This document shows, piece by piece, positions 29,151-37,522 of a stretch of 64,000 bases of DNA. The stretch comes from Deltaproteobacteria bacterium (lineage in GTDB: Bacteria; Myxococcota_A; UBA9160; UBA4427): assembly GCA_029261855.1 (NCBI GenBank), contig JAJDAN010000083.1, forward strand, positions 114,886-178,885. The letters run 5' to 3'. The notes below the pieces were generated by a model. It ran no database searches. It saw nothing but the letters and a program-made list of their open reading frames with translations, and was not told where the DNA came from. Positions within the stretch are counted from its first letter, which is position 1. Each line of letters starts with the position of its first letter. The translations under genes and the position numbers were made by a program.

Positions 29151-30650
29151 TCAGCGGGTCGTGTCCTTCGTTCGCGCTGTCCGGTCCAGCAGCTCGTGCG
29201 CGGCGTCGCGCAGGGCTTCCTCGTCCGTGCGAGTCGCGACGGATCGCGCCAGGTCGCGGGCGGCGGAGCGCTCGTTCAGGCGCGCATGCGCGCGCGCCCG
29301 GTCGAGGGTGACGTCGAGGGCACCGGGGAGCAGGCGCTGGGACTGCTCGAGGGCGGTCAGTGCCTCTCTCGTCTGGGCGAGCGTCGCGCGTTCGTCTCCC
29401 AGGACGCTGCGCGCGAAGCGCGTGCGAGGTTCCGGGTCGTCCGAGGAGGCGGCTGCGGCGGCCCGGTAGTGAGCGCGAGCCGCGGCGAGATCGGCCCGCG
29501 CCCCCGTCTCGCGAGCCGTCCACTCCAGGCTGCGTCCCGCGAGGATCTGGACCCTCGGGTCGCCGGGCGCCATGGACAGCGCCTTGTTGCGCAGCTGGCT
29601 CGCGGCCTCGAAGTCTTCCCGAAGGCTCTCGGCGGCGGCCATGCCGGCGTACGCCCGCGCGGAGGACGGGTCGCAGCGCAGGGCATGACGGTAGTAGCGG
29701 CGCGCCAGACCGTCGCGTTCGAGCTCGAGGGCGAGCCAGCCGAGTTCTTCCGCGATTGCGCCGCAAGCGAGCGGCGTCGGGCCCGAAAGGGAAGGGGGCT
29801 GACTCTCGCGAAGCGCGAGGTGCGTGGCGCCCAGGGTGCCCGCATGCCGGCGAAGTGCGGGGTCGAAGTCATCGGACGGGACACCGAACCAGGCGCGGGT
29901 GGTCGGCCGGATCGCGCGGTCGCGCGCGCGGGCGAGATCGAGCGCGGGTCGCGGGGCCGAGTCCGGGAGCTCGCCGAGCTGAGCGAAATGGACGATCACC
30001 CAGGCGCGCGCGCGGAAGAGAGCGCGTTGCCGTCGGCCCGCATCGTCGACAGCGGCGACGGCCAGCACGTCGTTCGCCGACGGCCAGACCTGGCCGCTGA
30101 GGCTTGCTTGCAGGTCGAAGCGAGGCTCGCCGACCAGGGTATGACGCGGGGTGCGACGCGCCGTACTGAGGAAGGCGCTCATCCCTTCGTCGTACCAGAG
30201 CGGGGTGTCGAGTCCGCCATTTCCGTGAAGCAGGTACCGCGCCAGGTCGAAGCGTGTCTCCGGCGTCGCATCGGAGAAACCCGAGCCGGTCCGCAGCACC
30301 AGCACGCCGCCGATCGGGGAGGACAGGAACCACGACGGCTGGTTGGCCCGGTCGAAGGGACGTTCGAGTCCCCGGCCGTCGTAGGCGTAGACGACGATAC
30401 GGGTCGGGGCGTCGAAGGGCGCACCGAAGACCACCTCACCGGCGGTGACGTAGGCCTCGAGATCTCTCGCGAGCACCGCTGTGGCCGCTTCGCCGAGCGA
30501 GCTGCGGATGACGAAGCGTTCGCTTTCGACCTCGATCCACGGCCGGCGCTCGACCGACGTGGTCGCGCAGGACGCACACAGGGCGGCGACGACCCACAGC
30601 GCGCGGATCAACTGGATTGCTGTTGCTCGCGCGCGAGGTGCAGCAACCAC
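29151..30650 (-). CDS. Lipoprotein with degenerate MA-type peptidase domain and TPR repeats
   Basis: This 499-residue protein has a lipoprotein signal (LWVVAALCASC). The first 200 residues look like an MA-clan metallopeptidase: the glutamate segment TPLWYDEGMSAFLST is present, but the HExxH helix reads RFDLARYLLHG, so zinc binding and catalysis are probably lost. The second half has TPR-like helices (YYRHALRCDPSSARAYAGMAAA and on). The GTG start at 30650 overlaps the end of the TPR gene of the TonB operon by 43 bases, which suggests it is the last gene of that operon. Its job is unknown. Confidence 0.7.
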   Translation of the reverse strand: MVAAPRARATAIQLIRALWVVAALCASCATTSVERRPWIEVESERFVIRSSLGEAATAVLARDLEAYVTAGEVVFGAPFDAPTRIVVYAYDGRGLERPFDRANQPSWFLSSPIGGVLVLRTGSGFSDATPETRFDLARYLLHGNGGLDTPLWYDEGMSAFLSTARRTPRHTLVGEPRFDLQASLSGQVWPSANDVLAVAAVDDAGRRQRALFRARAWVIVHFAQLGELPDSAPRPALDLARARDRAIRPTTRAWFGVPSDDFDPALRRHAGTLGATHLALRESQPPSLSGPTPLACGAIAEELGWLALELERDGLARRYYRHALRCDPSSARAYAGMAAAESLREDFEAASQLRNKALSMAPGDPRVQILAGRSLEWTARETGARADLAAARAHYRAAAAASSDDPEPRTRFARSVLGDERATLAQTREALTALEQSQRLLPGALDVTLDRARAHARLNERSAARDLARSVATRTDEEALRDAAHELLDRTARTKDTTR

Positions 30651-31864
30651 TGGTCCGCTTCGCCGCGGGTTTCCTCGTGGGCGCGCGCCTGACGGAACCA
30701 GGTCTTCGCCTGCTTCGGGCGGTCCGAGTTGTAGACCGCGATGCCCATCAGCAGCTTCGCGTCACCGGGCTTGTCGAGCTGTCCGAGCTCGAGTGCGCGT
30801 CGCAACGCCGTCGCGGCGGCAAACCACTGCTCGCGTTGGATCTGTACCTGGGCGAGACGGACGAAGAGGTCACCGTCGCCGGAGATCTCGGCTGCCCGGG
30901 AAAGCGGCTCGACGGTCTTGTCGAATTCCCGCGCGGCGATCCAGCTGTTGCCCAGCGCCTCGAACGCCGGCGCGTCGGCATCGATCCGCTTGTTCTCGAT
31001 GCCGGTCTCGAGCACTTCCGCGGCGCGGTACGGGAGGCCGAGGAAGAGCATCAGCTGGGCGAGACGCCGAAGCTCGGCGTCTTCGGTGAGCAGCCCCTGG
31101 GTGTAGGCGAGCTGAAGCGGGATGAGCGCCTCGGGATAGTTCTCGAGGGAGCCGTACACCGTGGACAGAGTGAGCCAGTAGCGCTTGCTCGGGAAGTGGA
31201 GGAGCAGCTCGTCGAGCAGCGGAATCGATTCCTTGTACTCCTTGCGGGTGAGCCGGATTGCGAGCATCAGCTGGAGCCAGCCTTCCTGCGGTGCGTCGGC
31301 CAGATCGAGCGCCTTCGTGCCCGGGGCGATCGCCGCTTCCAGGTCGCCGTTCTGGTAGTGGGCGATCGCGAGGTTGTAATAGGCGTTCGGGGCCGGGTCC
31401 GGCACCATCGCGAACCAGCGGTTCAGGCTGTCGATCACCTCTGGCCACATCTGATCCGCCAGGTAGAGCTGGGAGATCATGAAGCGGGCATCGGCCTGCT
31501 CCTTGGTCGTCATCAGGCCCTGGGCGATGGCGTCCTCGAAGTGTCCCCGCGCGGCCGCGTTGTCGCCCCGTCCGAACGCGATGAAGGCGCGGATCTCGGA
31601 AGCCTTCTGGCGCTCGAGGGGGTTCATGCTCCGCTGACGCAGCCTCGACAGCGCTCGCTCCGCCTCGTCCCAGTCCTCCTCGCTCAGCGCCACCTTGGCC
31701 GCCTCGAGCCGCTTGCCGGTACGCTCGTCGATCTCGTGCTTGTCGAGCCGACTCGCCCGCTGGGGTTCCGAGGCGCCCTTCTCGTCGGCCGGGGCGGCGA
31801 GCGCGGATCCGGACGAGATCCAGAGCAGGCCAATGCAGACGACGATCAGACGCGGCACGTTCAC
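30608..31864 (-). CDS. TPR-repeat periplasmic protein of the TonB2-type operon
   Basis: This 418-residue protein has a signal peptide (LIVVCIGLLWISSGSALA) and TPR-like repeats throughout (AKVALSEEDWDEAERALSRL, AYYNLAIAHYQNGDLEAAIA, and others). In marine TonB2 operons a TPR protein is the usual last member after tonB, probably helping to hold the TonB complex or receptor in the periplasm. The GTG at 31864 overlaps the TGA of tonB (GTGA), so the two are translationally coupled. Confidence 0.82.
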   Translation of the reverse strand: MNVPRLIVVCIGLLWISSGSALAAPADEKGASEPQRASRLDKHEIDERTGKRLEAAKVALSEEDWDEAERALSRLRQRSMNPLERQKASEIRAFIAFGRGDNAAARGHFEDAIAQGLMTTKEQADARFMISQLYLADQMWPEVIDSLNRWFAMVPDPAPNAYYNLAIAHYQNGDLEAAIAPGTKALDLADAPQEGWLQLMLAIRLTRKEYKESIPLLDELLLHFPSKRYWLTLSTVYGSLENYPEALIPLQLAYTQGLLTEDAELRRLAQLMLFLGLPYRAAEVLETGIENKRIDADAPAFEALGNSWIAAREFDKTVEPLSRAAEISGDGDLFVRLAQVQIQREQWFAAATALRRALELGQLDKPGDAKLLMGIAVYNSDRPKQAKTWFRQARAHEETRGEADQWLLHLAREQQQSS

Positions 31865-32475
31865 TTCTCCATGCCGAACGGGAAGAGCATCTCGAGCCCC
31901 ACGCGTTCTTCGGCGGCGCCGTTGCGGATCTTCGGATTGTACTTCCATTTGATGACGGCCTGGATCGCGGCCCGGTCGAAGACCTTCGGAGGGTGGGACG
32001 CCACGACGACGGCGTTCTTGACCCCACCGGCCTTGTTGACGTCGAAGCGTACCTGCACCCAGCCCTCGATGCCGAGCTGCCGCGCACGCATGGGGTAGTC
32101 GGGCTCGATGCGCACCAGCGGCACCGCGTCCCGGTCCGAGCCGCCGCCAGCCACGAGTCCGCCTTCGAGGGCGGCCCCGGCGTTGATGTCGGGCGCGAGC
32201 ATGGCAACGCCTTCGCCCGGGTCGAGGCTCGACTTCGACATACTCATGTCGGGAGGCGGCGGGGGCTGGTCGGGCTTCTCGCGCTTGGGCGGCTCGCGCT
32301 TCTTCTCTTGCGGGGTGTTGTCCCGGCGCAGGCGGACGAAGTCGATGCTGAGCGGAGCCTTGCTCTCTTCGAGCTCTCCTTCCGTGTGCACCAGGGCCTG
32401 CATGGTCCAGAAGAGGAAGAAGGTGACGCCGCAGGCGAGCAGGACGGCGGTGGGGAAGCGGAGGGAGGAAGGCAT
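31861..32475 (-). CDS. tonB: Energy transducer TonB (TonB2-like)
   Basis: This 204-residue protein has an N-terminal membrane anchor (VLLACGVTFFLFWTMQALV), a charged and proline-rich spacer (about residues 50-78, ending PPPPPDMSMS) and a C-terminal TonB domain (IEPDYPMRARQLGIEGWVQV ... WKYNPKIRNG). It passes proton-motive energy to outer-membrane receptors. It follows exbB by only 17 bases and overlaps the TPR gene. In related operons exbD lies at this junction, but it is absent here. Confidence 0.9.
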   Translation of the reverse strand: MPSSLRFPTAVLLACGVTFFLFWTMQALVHTEGELEESKAPLSIDFVRLRRDNTPQEKKREPPKREKPDQPPPPPDMSMSKSSLDPGEGVAMLAPDINAGAALEGGLVAGGGSDRDAVPLVRIEPDYPMRARQLGIEGWVQVRFDVNKAGGVKNAVVVASHPPKVFDRAAIQAVIKWKYNPKIRNGAAEERVGLEMLFPFGMEK

Positions 32476-32492
32476 CCTACGACCTCACCAGC

Positions 32493-33065
32493 CTAACGGG
32501 TCTGCTCGGGGTAAGGGGGCTCGGCGTGCGGGTTGTACTCGACGTGAGCGATCTCGAGCTGGTCGGCGACCCGCTCGGCTTCGTCGCGGGAGAAGCGTTC
32601 GAGCTGGATGCTGAAGAGCATGCCCGAAAGGGCGGCGACCATGCCGGCCATGGTGGGAAGCGTGGCCTTCGAGACGCCCGCCGCCATGCCGCGGGTGTTG
32701 CCGCTGCCCGTGAGCGCCATGACGTCGAAAACCTCGATCATGCCCGTCACGGTGCCGAGCAGACCGAACATCGGGCAGATCGCGACGATGGTCCGGATCA
32801 TGACCAGGCCGCGGGTCAGCTCGAGCTCGACCTCGGAAACCAGCAGGCGCCGGATGGCGTGCGCGGCCCAGGACGAATGGTCGTCGCGACGTCGCCAGAT
32901 CTCGAGCACCCGCCTCGCCTGGGCGGCGTGGCCCCCCATCTTGAAATAGAAGAAGCGCTCGAGGATCAGCGTCCACATCACGGCGGTGGTGAACGCGATC
33001 ACCAGCAGCACGTCGCCGCCCGTCTCGACGAAGCTCTGTACCGCCTTGATGGCGTCAGCGTCCAC
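32493..33065 (-). CDS. exbB: MotA/TolQ/ExbB proton channel protein (ExbB2-like)
   Basis: This 190-residue protein has three membrane spans: GGDVLLVIAFTTAVMWTLIL, then the pair around MIRTIVAICPMFGLLGTVTGMIEVF and LPTMAGMVAALSGMLFSIQL. The LGLLGTVTGMI-type segment is the family hallmark. It forms the pentameric channel that normally surrounds an ExbD dimer. The start overlaps the end of the TtpC gene by 11 bases. The C-terminus (EYNPHAEPPYPEQTR) is typical of the ExbB2 branch. Confidence 0.88.
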   Translation of the reverse strand: MDADAIKAVQSFVETGGDVLLVIAFTTAVMWTLILERFFYFKMGGHAAQARRVLEIWRRRDDHSSWAAHAIRRLLVSEVELELTRGLVMIRTIVAICPMFGLLGTVTGMIEVFDVMALTGSGNTRGMAAGVSKATLPTMAGMVAALSGMLFSIQLERFSRDEAERVADQLEIAHVEYNPHAEPPYPEQTR

Positions 33066-34440
33066 CTGCTGCCGTCTCCGCGCGCATGGCGATGAGACCT
33101 GCGCTCTGTTCGTCCAGGGTGTCGGTGATCCGCTTGGTGCTGTTCGCGAGGGTCGCGTGTAGCAGGACCAACGGAATCGCCGTGATCAGGCCGAGCATGG
33201 TGGTGACCAGCGCTTCCGAGATGCCGCCCGCCATCATCTTCGGGTCGCCGGCGCCGAAGAGCGTGATGGCCTGGAAGGTCTGGATCATACCGGTGACCGT
33301 TCCCAGGAGCCCCAGCAGCGGCGCCACCACGGAGACGACCTTCACGAGCCAGATGAAGCGCTCGAGGCGGGACGTCTCACGCAGCACGGCTTCGTCGAGA
33401 CGCAGCTCCAGGGTCTCCGGGTCCGAGTCCTGGTTGCGTTCGTAGACGGCCAGCACGCGCCCGAGTGGGTTGCCCGGGTCCGGTGTCTCCCGTTTGCGCT
33501 GCGAAGCCACCTTGCGCGTCGTGATGGAGATGCCGATCCAGCGCACGAGTCCGAGGGCGAGGGCGAACAGCCCGAGTCCGATGATCACGTAGCCGACGGC
33601 GCCGCCCTGCTGGATGCGTTCCGTCTGGCTCGGGGTCTCGATGAGCGCCGCGAGCAGTGCGCCTTGGGACGGGTCGAGGGCCAGGGGCGCGAAGCCGGAT
33701 GTGGTGCTCTCGAAAGGTGCGACGGTTTTCAGGTGCACGGTCGGCGGTTGCCGGGTCAGCTCGCGCAGCTGCTGGTCGCGGGATTCCCAGGCGAGGTAGC
33801 GGCCGTCGGTCAGGGCCGAGAAGACACCCGCGCGGATGATCTCCCGCGTTTCCTTTTCGCCGCTCTCCATCAGGACTTCCGCGTCGAAGCGAACCACCTT
33901 GCCCTGCTCGGTCATCTCGCGGTGCATCTCGTACCAGAGACGCTCGAGGTCCTCGGTGGTCGGCAGCTCCTTGCTGCGTCCGAGTCGGTCCAGCAGGTCC
34001 TTGCGGGAGCCGAGCTGCGCGTTCGTCAGCGATTCCCAGGTCTGGCCACTGAGATCGTTGGCCACCTGGCGGACGACGCCGAAGAGCTCACCCATCTGGC
34101 CGAGCTGCTCGGTCAGCCGGCCCTGCATCGACCCGATACCGGCCTCGTTTTCCGTGTAGGCCGTTTCGAGTCGTTGACTCGCCGCGGCCCGGCGCTCGCG
34201 TTCGGCGAGGGCTTCGGCGAGCAGTGCTTCTTGTTGGTCGAGCGAGGCCTTGAAGGCTCTTTCGCGTTCGCGGTTCTCCGCGCTTTCCACCTGGAAGCCG
34301 TCCTGGACCATCAACAGCAGCTCGTCGAGGGACGCGGCGACCGGCCCGTCGGCGGGCTCGGATGCGCTAGCCGGCGTGCTCGCCAGGAGTGTGATCGCGA
34401 GGACGACCGAGAAGAGAGTGGGAGACTCGAGTCGCCGCAT
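33055..34440 (-). CDS. TtpC-like MotA/TolQ/ExbB protein with periplasmic coiled coil
   Basis: This 461-residue protein has a signal peptide (FSVVLAITLLASTPASA), a long coiled-coil periplasmic part (about residues 30-260, many Glu/Gln/Arg heptads), then a proton-channel domain with spans at GYVIIGLGLFALALGLVRWI and VVSVVAPLLGLLGTVTGMIQTF. This is the architecture of TtpC, the extra ExbB-like subunit essential for TonB2 systems of Vibrio and other marine bacteria. The genes upstream (DUF3450) and downstream (exbB) overlap it by 1 and 11 bases. Confidence 0.87.
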   Translation of the reverse strand: MRRLESPTLFSVVLAITLLASTPASASEPADGPVAASLDELLLMVQDGFQVESAENRERERAFKASLDQQEALLAEALAERERRAAASQRLETAYTENEAGIGSMQGRLTEQLGQMGELFGVVRQVANDLSGQTWESLTNAQLGSRKDLLDRLGRSKELPTTEDLERLWYEMHREMTEQGKVVRFDAEVLMESGEKETREIIRAGVFSALTDGRYLAWESRDQQLRELTRQPPTVHLKTVAPFESTTSGFAPLALDPSQGALLAALIETPSQTERIQQGGAVGYVIIGLGLFALALGLVRWIGISITTRKVASQRKRETPDPGNPLGRVLAVYERNQDSDPETLELRLDEAVLRETSRLERFIWLVKVVSVVAPLLGLLGTVTGMIQTFQAITLFGAGDPKMMAGGISEALVTTMLGLITAIPLVLLHATLANSTKRITDTLDEQSAGLIAMRAETAAGGR

Positions 34441-35264
34441 CAGCCGGCCTCCGCGGCGCGCTCGGCCGCGGGAACGGGCACGCGGATGAGATCCGGCGCG
34501 GATTGCTTGCGTGCGATCCGCAGACCGTCGCGGATCGCGTTGCGATAGCCGTCGTCGAGCAGCTGCCAGCTGCGGGTCTTCTGGTCCCAGACGCCGGACT
34601 CTTCCCCGTCGAGGGTCTGATACACGAGTGCGATGCGGCCGAAGCGCAGGAAGTCGACGGTCATCTCCTTGCCGTCCTTCTGCAGGGCGGAGCGATACGC
34701 CTCGATGGTGCGACCGAACTCGTTCTCGACCTGATAGGCCTCCATGATGGCCCGGTACTTCTCGGCGTTGCTGATGTCCGCGCGGGACATCAGCTCGCGA
34801 AGCTTGAGGATGCGATCCGTGCGCTCTTCCCGGAGGAAGGGGACGTCGAGCTCGACGAAGGCGTCGAGGGCCCCGATCATGCGAAGCATCAACGGGGTGA
34901 CGCTGCGTCCCACCAGCTCGACGCGGTCGAGCTGGTCCGCGAGCGAACTCATCTCGGCTTCCTGCGAGTCGATCAGCTCTTGCATCTGTCGGTTGTAGAC
35001 CGCCAGCGCATCGTTCTCGCGCAGCGCCGTGCGGTAGCGGGCGAACAGCGAGTCGGTTTCGTCGCTGAGCTTGTCGATGCGTTCCTGGGACTGGATGCCC
35101 TCGACGTTCGCTTCGCGTCGTACGGAGCGCGCTTCGTCGAGAGTTTCGCTCTTTGCGTCAGCAGCCTTCTGCGCAGCTTCTTGTGCTAGCGCTGGAGCCG
35201 CGATCGCGAGAACGCCGATCGCCGGCAAGCTCAGGAGCCGACGCATCCGGGAGGTCCTCACCAT
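34440..35264 (-). CDS. DUF3450 family periplasmic coiled-coil protein
   Basis: This 274-residue protein has a signal peptide (LLSLPAIGVLAIAAPALAQ) and a coiled-coil first half, then the DUF3450 core (FLREERTDRILKLRELMSRADISNAEKYRAIMEAYQVENEFG and DFLRFGRIALVYQTLDG). DUF3450 proteins begin TtpC-containing TonB2 operons. It is the first gene after a good sigma-70 promoter. An ATG at 35246 with a better ribosome binding site (GGTGAGG) is an equally good start. Confidence 0.87.
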   Translation of the reverse strand: MVRTSRMRRLLSLPAIGVLAIAAPALAQEAAQKAADAKSETLDEARSVRREANVEGIQSQERIDKLSDETDSLFARYRTALRENDALAVYNRQMQELIDSQEAEMSSLADQLDRVELVGRSVTPLMLRMIGALDAFVELDVPFLREERTDRILKLRELMSRADISNAEKYRAIMEAYQVENEFGRTIEAYRSALQKDGKEMTVDFLRFGRIALVYQTLDGEESGVWDQKTRSWQLLDDGYRNAIRDGLRIARKQSAPDLIRVPVPAAERAAEAG

Positions 35265-35305
35265 GGTCGGTACCTCTGGGGCAGTTTGGAAACGGGGAAC
35301 GCTGG

Positions 35306-35335
35306 ACTGTAGTCGCGCCCGCGAGCGACCGTCAA
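35306..35335 (-). promoter_or_regulatory. Sigma-70 promoter of the TonB2-type operon
   Basis: On the minus strand, TTGACG (35330-35335) and TACAGT (35306-35311) are spaced by 18 bases and lie about 40 bases before the DUF3450 start. Both boxes are close to consensus, which is uncommon in this GC-rich sequence. The predicted transcript would cover DUF3450, ttpC-like, exbB, tonB, TPR and perhaps the peptidase-like lipoprotein. Confidence 0.6.
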
Positions 35336-35412
35336 GGAGCCTGGAGGCGGCTTTCGCGACGTGGGCGGGTAGGGATCGCGAGCGTGAACGTCGCTCAGGA
35401 TCCGAGACGTGC

Positions 35413-35444
35413 GACGGCCCGCCACCTGTCGATGGCGGGCCGTC
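35413..35444 (-). terminator. Strong hairpin after the universal stress protein gene
   Basis: A perfect 12-bp stem (GACGGCCCGCCA with TGGCGGGCCGTC) and an 8-base loop begin 34 bases past the usp stop. There is no T run. It would end the usp transcript and insulate the TonB2-type operon promoter just to the left. Confidence 0.75.
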
Positions 35445-35477
35445 CGTTGATACGGATGTCCGCGGTCCTCGTGCGCG

Positions 35478-35945
35478 CTACGACTTCGAAGCGTCGCGAG
35501 AGGGGACGATCAGGACCGGGCAGGGCGCCTGGCGCAGAGTTCGTTCCGCGACGCTTCCGAGGAAGACGTGGGCGATCCCCGTGCGTCCGTGGGTGCCCAT
35601 CACGATCAGATCGGCCTCGAGCTTGCCGGCCATCTGGCAGATCGCGCCGGCGACACTCGCGTCTTCCACCACGTGAGGCACGACGCGTCCACCCGCGATC
35701 TCGACCGATTTCACGACCTTGCCCATCGATTCGAGGGCGTGCTCCCGGATCTGCAGCATGTCGGGCGGCGGCAGCGGAGGCTGTCCGGCGATGCCGCCGT
35801 AGCTCATGTAGGGGTAGGACTGCACGACGTGGACGAGGTGGCAATCGGACTTCAGTTGCCGCGCCAGGTCGACGGCGGTGTCGAGCGCAGCCTGTGCGTT
35901 TTCGGAAAAGTCGAAGGGCACGAGCAAGGTTCGGTAGTCGGGCAT
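35478..35945 (-). CDS. Universal stress protein (UspA family)
   Basis: This 155-residue USP-fold protein has the ATP-binding pattern GTHGRTGIAHVFLGSVAERTLRQAPCPVLIVP (GxxGx9G[S/T]) and the N-terminal LLVPFDFSENAQAAL strand. It is cytoplasmic and likely works in survival under stress or growth arrest. AAGGAGG lies 6 bases before the ATG, and a consensus sigma-54 promoter and a palindromic activator-type site lie upstream. This ties it to the NtrC-type regulator encoded 1.6 kb away. Confidence 0.93.
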   Translation of the reverse strand: MPDYRTLLVPFDFSENAQAALDTAVDLARQLKSDCHLVHVVQSYPYMSYGGIAGQPPLPPPDMLQIREHALESMGKVVKSVEIAGGRVVPHVVEDASVAGAICQMAGKLEADLIVMGTHGRTGIAHVFLGSVAERTLRQAPCPVLIVPSRDASKS

Positions 35946-35998
35946 GTCGATCCTCCTTGGTTCGGGGACGCGGAGACGCGCGTCGTGACCCGTACAGG

Positions 35999-36014
35999 AG
36001 CAAGTCGCGTGCCA
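35999..36014 (-). promoter_or_regulatory. Sigma-54 promoter for the universal stress protein gene
   Basis: The minus strand reads TGGCACGCGACTTGCT, a full match to the -24/-12 consensus TGGCACGNNNNTTGCW, with GG and GC separated by exactly 10 bases. The -12 GC is 55 bases from the usp start codon, giving a leader of about 43 bases with an AAGGAGG. Confidence 0.85.
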
Positions 36015-36085
36015 GGAAGGATCGGGCCCTCACCGGGCACAGCATCGTGCTCGCGCCCCTGTGGGTGAATCGCGAGACCCCCGCC

Positions 36086-36100
36086 TTGTACTTGATACAA
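36086..36100. promoter_or_regulatory. TTGTA-N5-TACAA palindrome, candidate activator site
   Basis: The exact inverted repeat TTGTA-CTTGA-TACAA lies about 75 bases upstream of the usp sigma-54 promoter, a normal distance for an enhancer site. The same 5-5-5 layout occurs at 40969-40983, and a related half-site motif occurs at 41697-41706. It is AT-rich in an otherwise GC-rich region. The NtrC-type regulator of this cluster is the best candidate to bind it. Confidence 0.55.
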
Positions 36101-36103
36101 ACC

Positions 36104-37486
36104 TCACTCGCTCGTGGAGCGCGGACCGAGCATGTCCTCGACGCGCACCCAGCGATCGAAGTCCTGGGGCGCGACGCCGGAGGCCAGTGCGGCTTCGCGT
36201 AGGGAGCTGCCTTCCCGGTGGGCCTTCGAGGCGATCTGGGCCGAGGCCTCGTATCCGATGTGTGGGCTCAGGGCCGTGACGAGCATCAACGAACGCTCGA
36301 CCAGCGAGGCGATCCGCCCGCGATCGGGTTCGAGGCCTGCGACGCAATTCCCATCGAAGCTCTTCGCCGCGTCTGCCAACAGGCCGATCGACTGCAGCAC
36401 GCAGTGCGCGATGACGGGCTTGCAGACGTTGAGTTCGAAGTTGCCCGCGGACGCGGCCTGGCTGACCGTCGTGTGGTTCCCGAAGACCCGCAGGCACACC
36501 ATCACGAGCGCTTCTGCCTGGGTGGGGTTGATCTTGCCCGGCATGATCGACGAGCCGGGCTCGTTGGCGGGGATCTGCAGCTCGCCGATACCGCAGCGCG
36601 GGCCCGATGCCAGCCAGCGGACGTCGTTGGCGATCTTGAAGAGCGCGCCCGCCAGGGTCGAAAGGGCGCCCGATACGGCGGCCATGGCTTCGTGGCCTGC
36701 GAGTGCCGCGAACTTGTCCCGGGCGCTCGAGAGCGGCAGCCCCGTGCGTTCGCCGAGGCGCGCGGCGACTCCCTCGCCGAAGCCGGCCGGCGCGTTGAGG
36801 CCGGTGCCGACTGCGGTGCCCCCGACCGCCAGCTCGTGCAGCAGGGGCTCGCAGCCGGCCAGTGCGCGCAGGGCGATTCGGATCTGCTCCGCCCAGCCCC
36901 CGATCTCCTGTCCGAGAGTCAGCGGGGTCGCGTCCTGCAGGTGGGTGCGCCCGATCTTGATGACGTCGGCGAAGGCGTTGCTCTTGGCGTCGAGGGTTGC
37001 GAGCAGCTGGTGGAGCGCGGGGTGCAAGTCGTCGCGCAGGGCGAGCGCCGCGCTCAAGTGCATCGCCGTCGGAAAAGTGTCGTTCGTCGACTGCGAACAG
37101 TTGACGTCGTCGTTGGGGTGCACGTCGCTGCCTGCGGCCAGCTCGTTGGCGCGGTGCGCGACGACTTCATTGCAGTTCATGTTGGTCTGGGTGCCCGAGC
37201 CCGTCTGCCAGATTCGCAGCGGGAAGTGCGCGTCGAGGCTCCCGTCCGCGACCTCGGCAGCCGCCCGCACGATCCACCTGGCCTTTTCGGCGGAGAGCGC
37301 GCCCAGGGCCGCGTTGGTCTCCGCCGCCGCTTGTTTGATCAGCCCATAGGCGTGGATCAGTGACGCCGGCATGCGCTCGTCGCCAATGACGAAGTTCTCG
37401 AGGCTGCGTTGGGTCTGGGCGCCCCAGAGAACGTCGTCGGGCACTCGTACCTCGCCCATGCTGTCGTGCTCGATCCGGAAGCCCAT
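36104..37486 (-). CDS. fumC: Class II fumarate hydratase
   Basis: This 460-residue iron-independent fumarase reversibly hydrates fumarate to L-malate in the TCA cycle. The family signature GSSIMPGKINPTQ is intact, as are GSGTQTNMNCNEV, SQSTNDTFPTAMH and GRTHLQDATPLTLGQE. It lies 36 bases after the sigma-54 regulator gene on the same strand with AAGGAGC before the ATG, so it may be read through from the kinase operon. The oxygen-stable class II form suits a stress-induced setting, but that link is an inference. Confidence 0.96.
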   Translation of the reverse strand: MGFRIEHDSMGEVRVPDDVLWGAQTQRSLENFVIGDERMPASLIHAYGLIKQAAAETNAALGALSAEKARWIVRAAAEVADGSLDAHFPLRIWQTGSGTQTNMNCNEVVAHRANELAAGSDVHPNDDVNCSQSTNDTFPTAMHLSAALALRDDLHPALHQLLATLDAKSNAFADVIKIGRTHLQDATPLTLGQEIGGWAEQIRIALRALAGCEPLLHELAVGGTAVGTGLNAPAGFGEGVAARLGERTGLPLSSARDKFAALAGHEAMAAVSGALSTLAGALFKIANDVRWLASGPRCGIGELQIPANEPGSSIMPGKINPTQAEALVMVCLRVFGNHTTVSQAASAGNFELNVCKPVIAHCVLQSIGLLADAAKSFDGNCVAGLEPDRGRIASLVERSLMLVTALSPHIGYEASAQIASKAHREGSSLREAALASGVAPQDFDRWVRVEDMLGPRSTSE

Positions 37487-37522
37487 GTGGAGACGCTCCT
37501 TGTGGAGGCGACGCGGGTGTCG

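Noticed and set aside
32476..32492. Hidden exbD between exbB and tonB
   Set aside because: The gap is only 17 bases and no overlapping frame encodes an ExbD-like anchor or periplasmic domain.
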